Part shown: one piece after another, positions 27,737 to 36,425 of the stretch
Layout of the letters: each line of letters opens with the position of its first letter
Numbering within the stretch: the stretch's first letter is position 1
From: Acidimicrobiales bacterium
Lineage (GTDB): Bacteria; Actinomycetota; Acidimicrobiia; Acidimicrobiales; RAAP-2
Direction: 5' to 3'
DNA length: 64,000 nucleotides
Assembly: GCA_025362585.1 (NCBI GenBank)
Contig: JANYFR010000021.1
Coordinates: 20,019 to 84,018 of the forward strand
Made by a program: the position numbers and the translations under genes
The notes under the pieces: generated by a model
What the model saw: the letters and a program-made list of their open reading frames with translations, nothing else
The model's database searches: none
Told to the model about the DNA's origin: nothing

Positions 27737-29695
27737 CTAGGTCTGGTCACTGCCGGACGCGGACGATCTCGCGGGGGTGTGGTCACCCAAGTCGGCGAAC
27801 GCCGGAGCACCGACCTCGCTGTAGCGATACGGGTCGGTCATGATCACCGGAATCCGTTCAAAGTTGTACGGCGGCACGGGAGTGGCCGTCTGCCACTCGA
27901 GACCAAGGGAGTCCCAAGGATTCGCCGGCGCCTTCACAGGACTGATGAACATTGACCACATCAGGTTCGCGAAGAAAAGCAGGAACGACGCGCCGAGCAG
28001 GAACGCGCTGATTGACGAGAAGTCATTCAGCACTTGGAGGTTCTTGGCGTACGTAAACACGCGGCGAGGTTGACCGGCTAGTCCAATGATGAACATCGGA
28101 AAGAAGGTCAAGTTGAAGAAAATAAACATCGTCCAAAAGTGCCACTTGCCAATTCGAGAGTTCATCATCCGACCGGTCATCTTGGGCAACCAGAAGTACA
28201 GGCCGGCCATGAAGGCAAACAGCAGCCCGCCCATGATCGTGTAGTGGAAGTGCGAGAGGACGAAGAAGCCGCCGTGCACGGTGACGTTCACCGGGACGTC
28301 CGAGAGGAAGACTCCGGTCACGCCACCGATAAGGAAGTTGAAGAAGAGCGCCATGCAGAACAGCATGGGCACCTCGTATCTGATCTTGGCCTTATAGAGC
28401 GTACCCATTCCCACCAGGAAAATGAAGCCGGTGGGAATCGAGATCAACTCGGTGGTGAGCATGAAGAGTGGCCGCATATCGGGGTTGATCCCGCTCTGGA
28501 AGAGGTGATGCTGCCACACGAAAAAGGAGAGCAGGGCCACGCCCACCATGCCGGCGGCGGCCACCTTGTAGGCGAACAGTGGTTTTCGCGTGAAGACCGG
28601 CATGATCTCAAAGACGATGCCAAAGCCGGGCAGTGCCATGATGTACACCTCGGGGTGACCAAAGAACCAGAACAGGTTCTGCCACAAGTACGAACTGCCG
28701 CCGTGCTCGGTCACGTAGAACGCGGTCTCGACGGTCTTGTCGAGCAACCCGAAGAGTCCGCCCGCAACCAAGACCGGCGTCGCCAGGGTCAATAACGCCG
28801 CGGTGGCGAGCATCGACCAGGCGAAGATCGGCAAGCGACTCCACGTCATGCCCGGCGCACGGTAGTTGATGATGGTGATCGCGATGTTGAATCCGGCGGC
28901 CATCATGCCTAGTCCAATGACGGCGAAACCGAGCAGGTACGAGACCATGCCCGGACCGGCCTGGGTCTGCAACGGCGCGTAACCGGTCCAGCCAGTCGGG
29001 AATCCGCCGTAGGGCAGCGCCGAGAAGATCACCATGTAACCGGCGACGAATATCCAGAAACTGAACGCCTCGATACGGGGGAACGCCATGCGCCGTGACC
29101 CGATCATCAAGGGGACCAGATAGTTGCCAAGTGGACCAACGATAATCGACGTCGCCATCATCATCATCATGGTGCCGTGCTCACTGACGATTTTGATGTA
29201 GGTGTCGGGAGCGAACACGTGGGTGGTCGGGTTGAGCAGTTCTGTTCGAATTGCCATCGCGAGAAGGCCGCCAGTGAACAAGAAGAGCAGGACCCCGACG
29301 ACGTACTGCATACCCACGACTTTGTGGTCGAGGGTGTAGCGGAAGTATTTGCTCCAGCCTTCGACCGGCGCGTCCTCCACTCCCTCACGTCCGACCAACT
29401 TGGCCATCGGGTGATTGAGCGCACCGATGCCGAGCAGCCAACCAAAAACGCCGAAGAGGAGACCCAGGGCGTCGGCGGTCGAGTTCTGGCCGCTGGTGAC
29501 GACGTAGGTGTAGCCGCTCGACACGTAGTTGCCCAACCAATGTCCGAAGGCGTAACCAAGTATCGCCGCGATGATGGCGGTGCCCAAGTGCTGACTGAGC
29601 CACCCCGATCGCGGCGTTCTCGAAATGCCGCCGGTCGACGGGGGTGCCGCGCTAGGCACTACTACTTCCGTAGGTCGTTCGGCGCTAATGGTCAT
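27737..29695 (-). CDS. ctaD: Cytochrome c oxidase subunit I (heme-copper catalytic subunit)
   Basis: Proton-pumping O2 reductase core, 652 residues, longer than the usual 540-570. Heme ligands are H173 (SEHGTM), H482 and H484 (SHFHYT). CuB ligands are H347 and H396/H397 (VWQHHL). HPEVY gives the D-channel Glu (E349) and the cross-linked Tyr (Y351), as in A1-type enzymes. Two oddities: an extra N-terminal region with two hydrophobic segments (about 36-58, 75-93), and PTGFIFL where A1 enzymes have the PTGIK-type K-channel Lys, so that Lys appears replaced by Ile425. The operon order is ctaC, ctaD, ctaE. Confidence 0.95.
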   Translation of the reverse strand: MTISAERPTEVVVPSAAPPSTGGISRTPRSGWLSQHLGTAIIAAILGYAFGHWLGNYVSSGYTYVVTSGQNSTADALGLLFGVFGWLLGIGALNHPMAKLVGREGVEDAPVEGWSKYFRYTLDHKVVGMQYVVGVLLFLFTGGLLAMAIRTELLNPTTHVFAPDTYIKIVSEHGTMMMMMATSIIVGPLGNYLVPLMIGSRRMAFPRIEAFSFWIFVAGYMVIFSALPYGGFPTGWTGYAPLQTQAGPGMVSYLLGFAVIGLGMMAAGFNIAITIINYRAPGMTWSRLPIFAWSMLATAALLTLATPVLVAGGLFGLLDKTVETAFYVTEHGGSSYLWQNLFWFFGHPEVYIMALPGFGIVFEIMPVFTRKPLFAYKVAAAGMVGVALLSFFVWQHHLFQSGINPDMRPLFMLTTELISIPTGFIFLVGMGTLYKAKIRYEVPMLFCMALFFNFLIGGVTGVFLSDVPVNVTVHGGFFVLSHFHYTIMGGLLFAFMAGLYFWLPKMTGRMMNSRIGKWHFWTMFIFFNLTFFPMFIIGLAGQPRRVFTYAKNLQVLNDFSSISAFLLGASFLLFFANLMWSMFISPVKAPANPWDSLGLEWQTATPVPPYNFERIPVIMTDPYRYSEVGAPAFADLGDHTPARSSASGSDQT

Positions 29696-29753
29696 GGCGC
29701 GATCTCCGTTTCTGTCTTCTCGTGCCGGTCATGCTTCATTCGGTCATTGCCTG

Positions 29754-30737
29754 TCACGAGGCCGGGCTCTTCGCCCCGTAAATCTCGGACGGCGAGTACG
29801 GCGTAAAGGTGCCGTCGGGATAGAAGCCGCCACTCGCTCCATTGGCGTCGGGCACGTAAGTCCACGCAAAGGGAGGCAGGTGCGCCGTATTGGCGGCATT
29901 GGCCGTTTGAGTGGACGTCGCCCAGTTCGTGAAGTCGCTCTGGGAGACGATTCTTCCGTCGTTGAACATCGAGCCGTGCCACAGACCACAGAGCTCACTG
30001 CACCGAACCACGAAAGAGCCGAGCTGTTTGGTCTCGGTGTAGGCCACGTTATTGACCTGCGGGTTGGCGTCGGCCTTGACACTCAACTGGTACGCCCAGA
30101 AACTATGGATCACGTCAAGTGACGTGACGTTAAAGGCGATCGTCGTGTGGTTGGGTAGGATCAGCTGGTCCGATTCGAACCCCCCGAAGCCTGGGTACCG
30201 GTAGGTAAACTTCCACTGCTGACCGATGACCTGGACGACGAGCACGTGGCCCGGGGTCCACGACGAACCGCCGCCCAGGGCCGCGGTCTCGGCCTGTATT
30301 GCCCCCTCGGGCGACCAGACCGGGTTGGGACCCTCACCACCACCCGATCCGTGCTCCACGACGACCGCGTAGAAGCCGTAGACGGCCAGCAAGATCACAA
30401 TGACCGATGTCACGCTCATCCACCACACCTGGGCTTTCTGATTCGTCCGGGCCGCCTCGCCGCCGACCGATTCGGGAGCGCCATCGCGCTTCGCACTCCA
30501 GACGGTGGCCGCGTAACCGAGGTAGACCCACACGCCGATCAACACCGGAAGAGCAATTACGAAGAGGATGTTGAACGTGCGCTGGTTGTTGATGGCCGTC
30601 TCGGTCATGCGTCCGGGTGGCACGTGCGGACCGACGAGGAACCAGAACAAGAGGTCCGCCACCACCGACACGACCACCCACACCACCGCTATCCGACGCA
30701 GGTGGCCCACTTCACTCTTCGAATTCTGCGGCGACAT
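29754..30737 (-). CDS. ctaC: Cytochrome c oxidase subunit II with intact CuA site
   Basis: Electron-entry subunit, 327 residues. Three hydrophobic segments (about 16-37, 55-79, 103-125) precede the extracytoplasmic cupredoxin domain; two is the norm. CuA ligands are complete: H211 (VIHSFW), C246, E248 carbonyl position, C250, H254 and M257 in VRCSELCGLWHGSM. The C-terminal extension after the CuA loop has no cytochrome c CxxCH motif, so electrons must come from a separate donor. It starts three bases after the stop of the upstream cupredoxin-like gene. Confidence 0.94.
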   Translation of the reverse strand: MSPQNSKSEVGHLRRIAVVWVVVSVVADLLFWFLVGPHVPPGRMTETAINNQRTFNILFVIALPVLIGVWVYLGYAATVWSAKRDGAPESVGGEAARTNQKAQVWWMSVTSVIVILLAVYGFYAVVVEHGSGGGEGPNPVWSPEGAIQAETAALGGGSSWTPGHVLVVQVIGQQWKFTYRYPGFGGFESDQLILPNHTTIAFNVTSLDVIHSFWAYQLSVKADANPQVNNVAYTETKQLGSFVVRCSELCGLWHGSMFNDGRIVSQSDFTNWATSTQTANAANTAHLPPFAWTYVPDANGASGGFYPDGTFTPYSPSEIYGAKSPAS

Positions 30738-30740
30738 AAT

Positions 30741-31424
30741 CTACGCCACCACTTTCAAGAAGCCACCCATATAGCCTTGCGTGGACATCGGCCCTCCGTT
30801 TCCAAATAGGTAGCCCAGCCCGCAGGGCACGAAGCACTGCCAAGAGTAGTTGCCGGCGCCGGGCGTCTTAAAGCTAAACGTGATCGTGTTGTGATCGAAG
30901 CTGGACGCGCAGGGCGCCGTGCCGCAGATGTTCTTGGACGTCGAGGGAACGGCGACCAGTGGGATGTCGAGACCCAGGGCCGGCACGGTGAAAGTGTGGC
31001 CGACCCCATTGCCGCTATTGGAGTCGTACTGGCTGAGCGCTTTTCCGTTCACGCTGGCCGTATTGCCAATGGTCCCGGTGACCTGACCCCACTGCTGATT
31101 GCGTAGGGGGCTGCCCGAGTCGTACTGAATCACCGTCATGTTGATGACCGTATTGGCGGGAAGCTCCCAGTCGGTACTGTGCACCCACTGTCCCTGGGGC
31201 GACTTGACTAGGTACGACACCCACGTCGGGTGGGGACCAGTACCGATCGCCCCGAACGTCTGGACCGTCAAGTTGACTGGTTGGCCCGACGGTTGAGCAC
31301 CCGTGAAGTTGACGATGCCGCCTGGAACTCCTGGGGTGAGGAACCCCGCGACCGCGGTGATCACTAAGCCAACGGCAACCGCGAACAGGCCGAGCACTGT
31401 CGCGAGTCTCCCATTTCTCGACAT
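30741..31424 (-). CDS. Membrane-anchored cupredoxin-like protein with altered CuA-type loop
   Basis: First gene of the oxidase operon, 227 residues with an N-terminal membrane anchor or signal (about 8-28). The C-terminal part has a cupredoxin pattern: H143 in VGHTFTVPALGL, then WQCFVPCGLGYLF with C197 and C201, and Met at 213 and 219. Compared with ctaC (C-x3-C-x3-H-x2-M), the second His position is Tyr205 and the Met is further away, so a standard CuA site is unlikely. Candidate roles are electron donor to the oxidase, copper carrier or non-metallated subunit. ATG at 31424 with AAGGGAG site. Confidence 0.75.
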   Translation of the reverse strand: MSRNGRLATVLGLFAVAVGLVITAVAGFLTPGVPGGIVNFTGAQPSGQPVNLTVQTFGAIGTGPHPTWVSYLVKSPQGQWVHSTDWELPANTVINMTVIQYDSGSPLRNQQWGQVTGTIGNTASVNGKALSQYDSNSGNGVGHTFTVPALGLDIPLVAVPSTSKNICGTAPCASSFDHNTITFSFKTPGAGNYSWQCFVPCGLGYLFGNGGPMSTQGYMGGFLKVVA

Positions 31425-31499
31425 ACAACTCCCTTACGACGTGATCGCAGAACGCATACCTGTCGAAAGACTAGATGGCACGACCTTGTACTGTTTCCA

Positions 31500-31865
31500 T
31501 TGGTGGAGTCGCAACCTAAGAAACCTCTCAGCGTTTTCGTAGGTCTCTTCGTCGCTGAAGCCATCTGCGCTTCGGCCTTCGTGATCGAGCTTTCGCGCGC
31601 GCTCGCGGGAAACTCGTTGTCGTGGGCCTACGTCTTTGAGTGGCCCGTCCTCGGTGGCTACGCCATTTACATGTCGCGCGAGTTGTGGCGAGGCGAGCGG
31701 CCGGGCTCCGTTTCGCCGGTGGCCCCCGACGATGAAGCACTCATCCAGTTCAACGACTACCTCGCTCAAGTGCACCAGAGGCACGGCTCGACGAACGTCG
31801 CTCCCGACGTCGCTCGGAGGTCGTCGCCCGATCGCGACGGGTCGCCACGCGAGCGCCGCGAATAG
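31500..31865 (+). CDS. Small membrane protein, paralog of the 24013 gene
   Basis: 121 residues with two hydrophobic segments and the motif FVIELSRALAGNSLSWAYVFEWPVLGGYAIY, nearly the same as in the protein at 24013-24387; the C-terminal tail is different and charged. It diverges from the oxidase operon across a 75-base gap. The start is TTG at 31500 or GTG at 31503, with no ribosome-binding site; a TACTGT box at 31489-31494 fits a near-leaderless start. Function unknown; oxidase association is contextual. Confidence 0.75.
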   Translation: MVESQPKKPLSVFVGLFVAEAICASAFVIELSRALAGNSLSWAYVFEWPVLGGYAIYMSRELWRGERPGSVSPVAPDDEALIQFNDYLAQVHQRHGSTNVAPDVARRSSPDRDGSPRERRE

Positions 31866-32178
31866 ACCACTCGGGCGCGCCGCGACGTTGGTGGAGCAAC
31901 CGAGCGAGCGAGTCGGCGGGAACTGCAGAATCCGGTGAACGGCCCCGGCACGACGACCCCCCACGCGGGTTCGCGACTGCGCGACCTGTTGCTCGCATTC
32001 CTCGATAGGTCGATCGCGTCGCCGTCGTCGACGGGTCGCGTCGAGTGAGCTCCAGAGTCCGTCAGGCGCCACCACCCCTCTGGCAATGAAGAGCGTCCGA
32101 CGCATGGCTGCCGCGGCCAACGGTTCGCCTGTTCATTCGACCTTCAGGCCGCACCGAGAATGACCCCCCGCGCCGGAG
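31866..32178. other. 313-base gap without a supportable gene
   Basis: Between the small membrane gene (plus) and nusB (minus), both ending here. Minus-strand reading frames across it are Arg-rich, run antisense into the neighbouring gene and have no start signal. I see no tRNA-like cloverleaf and no convincing terminator hairpin. It may be decayed coding sequence. Confidence 0.5.
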
Positions 32179-32580
32179 TTAGCCGTTCAATTCGTCAACG
32201 CAGGCCGCCAGCACGCCGTTGACGAACGAGGGCGAACCGTCGCTCGAGTAGACCTTCGCCAGTTCAATGGCCTCGTCAAGGATCACGGCTTTAGGAGGCG
32301 CGTCAGTCATCAGCAGCTCGGCGATGGCGAGCGTCATGACGAGGCGATCGACGATCGCCATGCGCTCGAGCTCCCAGTCGATTGCGAAGGTCGAGATGAG
32401 CTCATTGGCCCGCACCTGGTGCAGTTGGGCCGAATTTAACAGTGCCAGGGTGTACTCGTCAGGTTGCAGTGCCAACTCGTTAATGATGGTCGTCACGTCA
32501 CGACCCTTGATCGTTGCCTCGTAGAAGATCTCGAGAGCCCGTTCGCGCGAGTGGTGTCGCCGGACGCCCAGTTCGCTCAC
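32179..32580 (-). CDS. nusB: Transcription antitermination factor NusB
   Basis: All-helical RNA-binding protein acting with NusE on rRNA leader boxA. The 133 residues include RRHHSRERALEIFYEATI at the N-terminus, and IDWELERMAIVDRLVMTLAIAELL followed by ILDEAIELAKVYSSDGSPSFVNGVLAACV. GTG start at 32580, one base after the efp stop; efp-nusB is a conserved pair. Confidence 0.95.
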   Translation of the reverse strand: MSELGVRRHHSRERALEIFYEATIKGRDVTTIINELALQPDEYTLALLNSAQLHQVRANELISTFAIDWELERMAIVDRLVMTLAIAELLMTDAPPKAVILDEAIELAKVYSSDGSPSFVNGVLAACVDELNG

Positions 32581-32581
32581 G

Positions 32582-33145
32582 CTACGCCCGAGTCATGTAT
32601 TCGCCCGTGCGGGTGTCGACCTTGATGACCTCGCCGGGTCCCACGAAGAGCGGCACCTGCACGACGAGGCCGGTCTCCAGCGTCGCGGATTTACGCGCGC
32701 CCGAGACGCGGTCGCCCTGAATGCCCGGTTCGGTCTCGGCGATCGTCAACTCCACCGAGGCCGGCAGCTCGATGCCAATGATCTCGTCGTCGTGAAGGAT
32801 CAACATGGCCCGCCCCGTCTCGACGAGAAAGTTGGCGGCCTCGCCAAGCTTTTTCGAAGCGACCGGTACCTGGTCATAGGTGGACTGGTCCATGAAGACG
32901 TAGTCGTCGCCGTCGCGGTACAGGTACTGAGTGTCGCGCTTGTCAATGATGGCCTGCTCGAGTCGTTCGTCGGAGCGATACGTCCGTTCGATCACCGCAC
33001 CGGTGCGGGCGTTTCGCAACTTGGTGCGAACGAACGCGCCACCCTTGCCCGGCTTGACGTGTTGGAACTCAATCACTGAGAAGAGACCGTTCTCGACGAC
33101 GAGGGTGATGCCGTTCTTAATATCGGAAGTAGAGATGGCGGCCAT
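32582..33145 (-). CDS. efp: Translation elongation factor P
   Basis: Relieves ribosome stalling at polyproline. The 187-residue three-domain protein has the tip loop HVKPGKGGAFVRTKLRN, whose Lys enters the peptidyl-transferase centre, TYRSDERLEQAII and the C-terminal signature QGDRVSGARKSATLETGLVVQVP-type segment. No efp-modifying enzymes are nearby; actinobacterial EF-P is usually unmodified. Confidence 0.96.
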   Translation of the reverse strand: MAAISTSDIKNGITLVVENGLFSVIEFQHVKPGKGGAFVRTKLRNARTGAVIERTYRSDERLEQAIIDKRDTQYLYRDGDDYVFMDQSTYDQVPVASKKLGEAANFLVETGRAMLILHDDEIIGIELPASVELTIAETEPGIQGDRVSGARKSATLETGLVVQVPLFVGPGEVIKVDTRTGEYMTRA

Positions 33146-33212
33146 GAGCCTCGAGACCTTTCGCGCAATCGTGCGTTGCCCAGTCTAGGCAATCGGCCGA
33201 GCGCGAGGCTCG

Positions 33213-33656
33213 CTACGTGTTGGCGTCGAGTCGCACGACTGCCTCGAGGGCCAGGTCGTAACTGACCGCGCCGAAGCCGGCGATCGAGCCGTCAACAACT
33301 GCGGCGAGCGTGCTGTGGTGGCGAAACGGTTCGCGCGCCGCGGGATTGGAGAGGTGCACCTCGATTTTGGCGCCCGTGAAGGTGGCGAGGGCGTCGGCGA
33401 GCGCCCACGACGAATGCGTCAACGCGCCGGCGTTGATGACAATCGCGGTTGAGCGCCCGCGCGCCGCGTGCACCTGCTCGATCAGGTCGCCCTCGAAGTT
33501 GGACTGCACGTGACGAACCGTGTAACCCTCGGACGTGGCCAGCGCTCCGAAGCGCGCGACGTGCTCCGCGAGGGTGGTCGATCCGTAGATTTCGGGATTG
33601 CGCTCACCCAGCAGGTCGAGGTTCGGACCCGACAGCAGCAGAATCTCTTTGCTCAT
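33213..33656 (-). CDS. aroQ: Type II 3-dehydroquinate dehydratase
   Basis: Third shikimate-pathway step. The 147-residue enzyme has LLLSGPNLDLLGERNPEIYG (catalytic Tyr), VRHVQSNFEGDLIEQVH, IVINAGALTHSSWALADAL and EVHLSNPAAREPFRHHS. The start overlaps the aroB stop by four bases. Confidence 0.96.
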   Translation of the reverse strand: MSKEILLLSGPNLDLLGERNPEIYGSTTLAEHVARFGALATSEGYTVRHVQSNFEGDLIEQVHAARGRSTAIVINAGALTHSSWALADALATFTGAKIEVHLSNPAAREPFRHHSTLAAVVDGSIAGFGAVSYDLALEAVVRLDANT

Positions 33657-34702
33657 TGCTCTCCTCTGAAACTTTCCAGTACGTCAGCGACGACCCGCGG
33701 TTCGACGCCGCGCACCACTTCGAAGCCTTCGGCCCCCGCTAGCACGAAGGTCAGGTCGTGGTGGGCCTTCTTGTCGTGGGCCATCGCGTCGAGGATTGAC
33801 GTCGTCGGGCAGCGCGCCGGCAGGGCGCGGCGCAGTCCCAACGCGTCGAGCACCTCGTCGTGTCGCGCGACCTCGGTCGCGTCGACGCGACCGAGGGCGA
33901 GGGCGAGACGGGCCGCGAAGGCCAGACCGACCGCGACCGCCTCGCCGTGACGCAACTCGTCAGCGCTGCGCGCGAGTGCTACTTTCTCCAACGCGTGCGC
34001 CAGCGTGTGCCCGTAGTTCAATAGCGCCCGTCGGCCACCTTCTCGTTCGTCAGCGGCGACAATGGACGCCTTGAGCGAGACCGACATGACGATCAAGTCG
34101 TGCAGCGACACCGCGGCCAACTCGGCGGCGAAGCCGCCCTCGAGGAGCCAGCACTTGGCGACCTCGCCCAGTCCCCCCAGTCGCTCACGCTCGGGCAGCG
34201 TCGCCAGCGTCTCAAAGTCGCAGAGCACGCCCAGGGGCTGATGGAAGGCGCCCGCGAGGTTCTTGCCGGCGTCGAGGTTTACCGCGGTCTTACCCCCGAT
34301 GGCCGCGTCGACCTGTCCGACCAGTGTGGTCGGGACATTCACGAGGGCAATCCCGCGAAGGTAGACCGCGGCGGCGAACCCCGCCAGGTCGGTGACGGCT
34401 CCGCCCCCCACCCCGACAACGATGTCGTCGCGCGAGAGCTCGAGGTCCGCGAGTTGCTCGAGCAGGGCGCCGAGAGACTCCCAGGACTTCCCGGCCTCGC
34501 CATCGGGCACGGTCACCACGTGCTGAACGAGTCCGCTCTGCAGATCGAACCAGTCCTGTTCACTCAGTCCCTGCGAGGTCACTAGGGCGGCGGTGGTCGC
34601 GCGGGGCGCACGCTCGTTGATCAGGGCGGCCAAGTCGTGGCGCGCGCCGTTGGCGAGCACCACGTCGTACGAGCGGTCGGCGAGCCCGACGGTCACCTTC
34701 AC
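33653..34702 (-). CDS. aroB: 3-dehydroquinate synthase
   Basis: NAD- and Zn-dependent cyclisation of DAHP. The 349-residue protein has VPDGEAGKSWESLGALLEQL, GVGGGAVTDLAGFAAAVYLRGI, VPTTLVGQVDAAIGGKTAVNLDAGKNLAGAFHQP and the metal ligands in NYGHTLAHALEK and RHGEAVAVGL. It overlaps aroK and aroQ by four bases each. Confidence 0.96.
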   Translation of the reverse strand: MKVTVGLADRSYDVVLANGARHDLAALINERAPRATTAALVTSQGLSEQDWFDLQSGLVQHVVTVPDGEAGKSWESLGALLEQLADLELSRDDIVVGVGGGAVTDLAGFAAAVYLRGIALVNVPTTLVGQVDAAIGGKTAVNLDAGKNLAGAFHQPLGVLCDFETLATLPERERLGGLGEVAKCWLLEGGFAAELAAVSLHDLIVMSVSLKASIVAADEREGGRRALLNYGHTLAHALEKVALARSADELRHGEAVAVGLAFAARLALALGRVDATEVARHDEVLDALGLRRALPARCPTTSILDAMAHDKKAHHDLTFVLAGAEGFEVVRGVEPRVVADVLESFRGEQ

Positions 34703-35199
34703 GGGGCGACCCGCGCGACCTCGTTGACGACGCGACGGACCACGTCGTCCAGGGTCCCGGTGGCGTCAACGCGAAGGCGCGACACCTCTCGGTACCACCC
34801 CTCGCGTGCGGCGCGAAGTCCCGTGAGTGCCGTGGCCGGCCGCTCGCCCAAGAGCGGACGATCGAGATGGTCCAGTCGCTCGAGAATGACGTCGTCGTCG
34901 CTATCGAGCCACAACGTCACCTCGCCGGCGAGTAACTCTCTGGCCTCGCGGGTGCACACGACGCCGCCACCCGTCGCCACCACGGCGTCGCGAGCGACCG
35001 CGAGGACCAGCACTTCGAGCTCGCGTGTGCGAAACGTCGACTCCCCCTCACGGCGCAGGTACGACGCCGCGGGTTCCCCCACGTTCGACTCGATGAGCTC
35101 GTCGGTGTCGAGCGACTCACAGCCCCAGCGCGCACCGACGGCGCGAGCGACGCTCGATTTTCCAACGCCCGGCAGGCCAACCAGGACGAGACGGGCCAC
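34699..35199 (-). CDS. aroK: Shikimate kinase
   Basis: Phosphorylates shikimate at the 3-hydroxyl. The 166-residue P-loop kinase has LVGLPGVGKSSVARAVG, ESLDTDELIESN (Asp pair for Mg and shikimate) and ATGGGVVCTREARELL. Two bases separate it from aroC. Confidence 0.95.
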   Translation of the reverse strand: MARLVLVGLPGVGKSSVARAVGARWGCESLDTDELIESNVGEPAASYLRREGESTFRTRELEVLVLAVARDAVVATGGGVVCTREARELLAGEVTLWLDSDDDVILERLDHLDRPLLGERPATALTGLRAAREGWYREVSRLRVDATGTLDDVVRRVVNEVARVAP

Positions 35200-35201
35200 G
35201 A

Positions 35202-36392
35202 CTAGCGAGGTCGAGCGGCCGAGGCCGTCGAGCCCAGGTTCGCCACGTAGGTGTCGTGGTTGCGGGCAAACTCTTCCACCGAGTCGCCGCCAAACTTGCG
35301 CAGGGCCTCATTAGCGAGGACGAGAGCCATCATGGCCTCGGCGACGACACCGAGTGCCGGGACCGCGGTGACGTCGGTGCGCTCCTTGAACGAAACCGTC
35401 GATTCACCCGTCGCCACGTCGACGGTTTCGAGTACGGGTCGGTTGAGGGTCGCGAGAGGCTTCATGGCCACCTTCGCGATGACGGGTGCGCCCGACGTCA
35501 TGCCACCCTCGAGACCGCCCGCGTGGTCACTCCGCCGCAGGAAACCACCACCTCGTGCGAAGGACCCGTCGACGGCGATGGCGTCGTGGGCGACACTGCC
35601 GCGTTGTGCCGCTTGCGCCATACCGTCGCCAATCTCGACGGCCTTCACCGCCTGAATGCTCATGAGGGCCCCCGCGAGGAGACCGTCGAGTTTGCGGTCC
35701 CACTGCACGTGGCTGCCGAGACCGACCGGGACGCCGTAGGCGATGACCTCAACGATCCCGCCGAGGGAGTCGCCCTCTTTCGCGGCGGCCTTAATCTCGG
35801 CCACCATCGCGGCGGCGCTATCCGCGTCGAAACAACGGACTTCACTCGCGTCCACGACGACGAGATCGTCGGGCAGCGGACGCCGATCGTGGGGCGCGAC
35901 GGCCCCGCCGATGCGCACCACGTGGCTCACGATGGCGACACCCACGCTCGCCAACAGCGCCTTCGCGAACGATCCCGCGGCGACCCGTGCCGCCGTCTCG
36001 CGGGCACTCGCGCGCTCGAGGACGTCGCGGGCGTCGTCGAAGGCGTACTTCTGCATCCCGGCGAGGTCGGCGTGGCCCGGACGGGGCTTGGTCAGTTTCG
36101 TCGCGGGCGTGCCGGGCGCCGCCGACATCTCCAACTCCCATTTGGGCCACTCGGAGTTGAGAATCTCGATCGCCACCGGCGAGCCAATCGTTCGGCCGTG
36201 TCGCACGCCACCGATCAGGCGAAGCTCATCGCGTTCGAAACGCATCCGGGGCCCTCGTCCGTAGCCCAGTCGTCGCCGCGCCAGTTCGTCAGCGATCTGT
36301 GCAACGTCGATGGCCAGTCCCGCGGGCAGCCCTTCGATGATGACACTGAGCGACGGACCGTGGCTCTCGCCGGCGGTGAGGAAGCGCAACAT
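35202..36392 (-). CDS. aroC: Chorismate synthase
   Basis: FMN-dependent last step to chorismate, which feeds the men genes 5-9 kb away as well as aromatic amino acids. The 396-residue protein carries LRFLTAGESHGPSLSVIIEGLPAG, GHADLAGMQKYAFDDARDVLERASARETAARVA and the GGxxGGMTSG-type glycine segment. ATG at 36392 with a TANNNT box six bases before it. Confidence 0.97.
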   Translation of the reverse strand: MLRFLTAGESHGPSLSVIIEGLPAGLAIDVAQIADELARRRLGYGRGPRMRFERDELRLIGGVRHGRTIGSPVAIEILNSEWPKWELEMSAAPGTPATKLTKPRPGHADLAGMQKYAFDDARDVLERASARETAARVAAGSFAKALLASVGVAIVSHVVRIGGAVAPHDRRPLPDDLVVVDASEVRCFDADSAAAMVAEIKAAAKEGDSLGGIVEVIAYGVPVGLGSHVQWDRKLDGLLAGALMSIQAVKAVEIGDGMAQAAQRGSVAHDAIAVDGSFARGGGFLRRSDHAGGLEGGMTSGAPVIAKVAMKPLATLNRPVLETVDVATGESTVSFKERTDVTAVPALGVVAEAMMALVLANEALRKFGGDSVEEFARNHDTYVANLGSTASAARPR

Positions 36393-36398
36393 TTTACG

Positions 36399-36404
36399 AT
36401 TCTA
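36399..36404 (-). promoter_or_regulatory. -10 box for leaderless aro operon transcript
   Basis: Minus-strand TAGAAT, six bases (CGTAAA), then the ATG of aroC. This is the TANNNT-N6-start pattern, with a near-consensus -10. It would drive aroC-aroK-aroB-aroQ. Confidence 0.55.
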
Positions 36405-36425
36405 GAGCGGGCGCCCTGGAAACCC

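Noticed and set aside
31434..32120. 228-residue minus-strand frame opposite the small membrane gene and the 313-base gap
   Set aside because: The plus-strand gene has a clear paralog at 24013, while this frame is Arg-rich without start signals.
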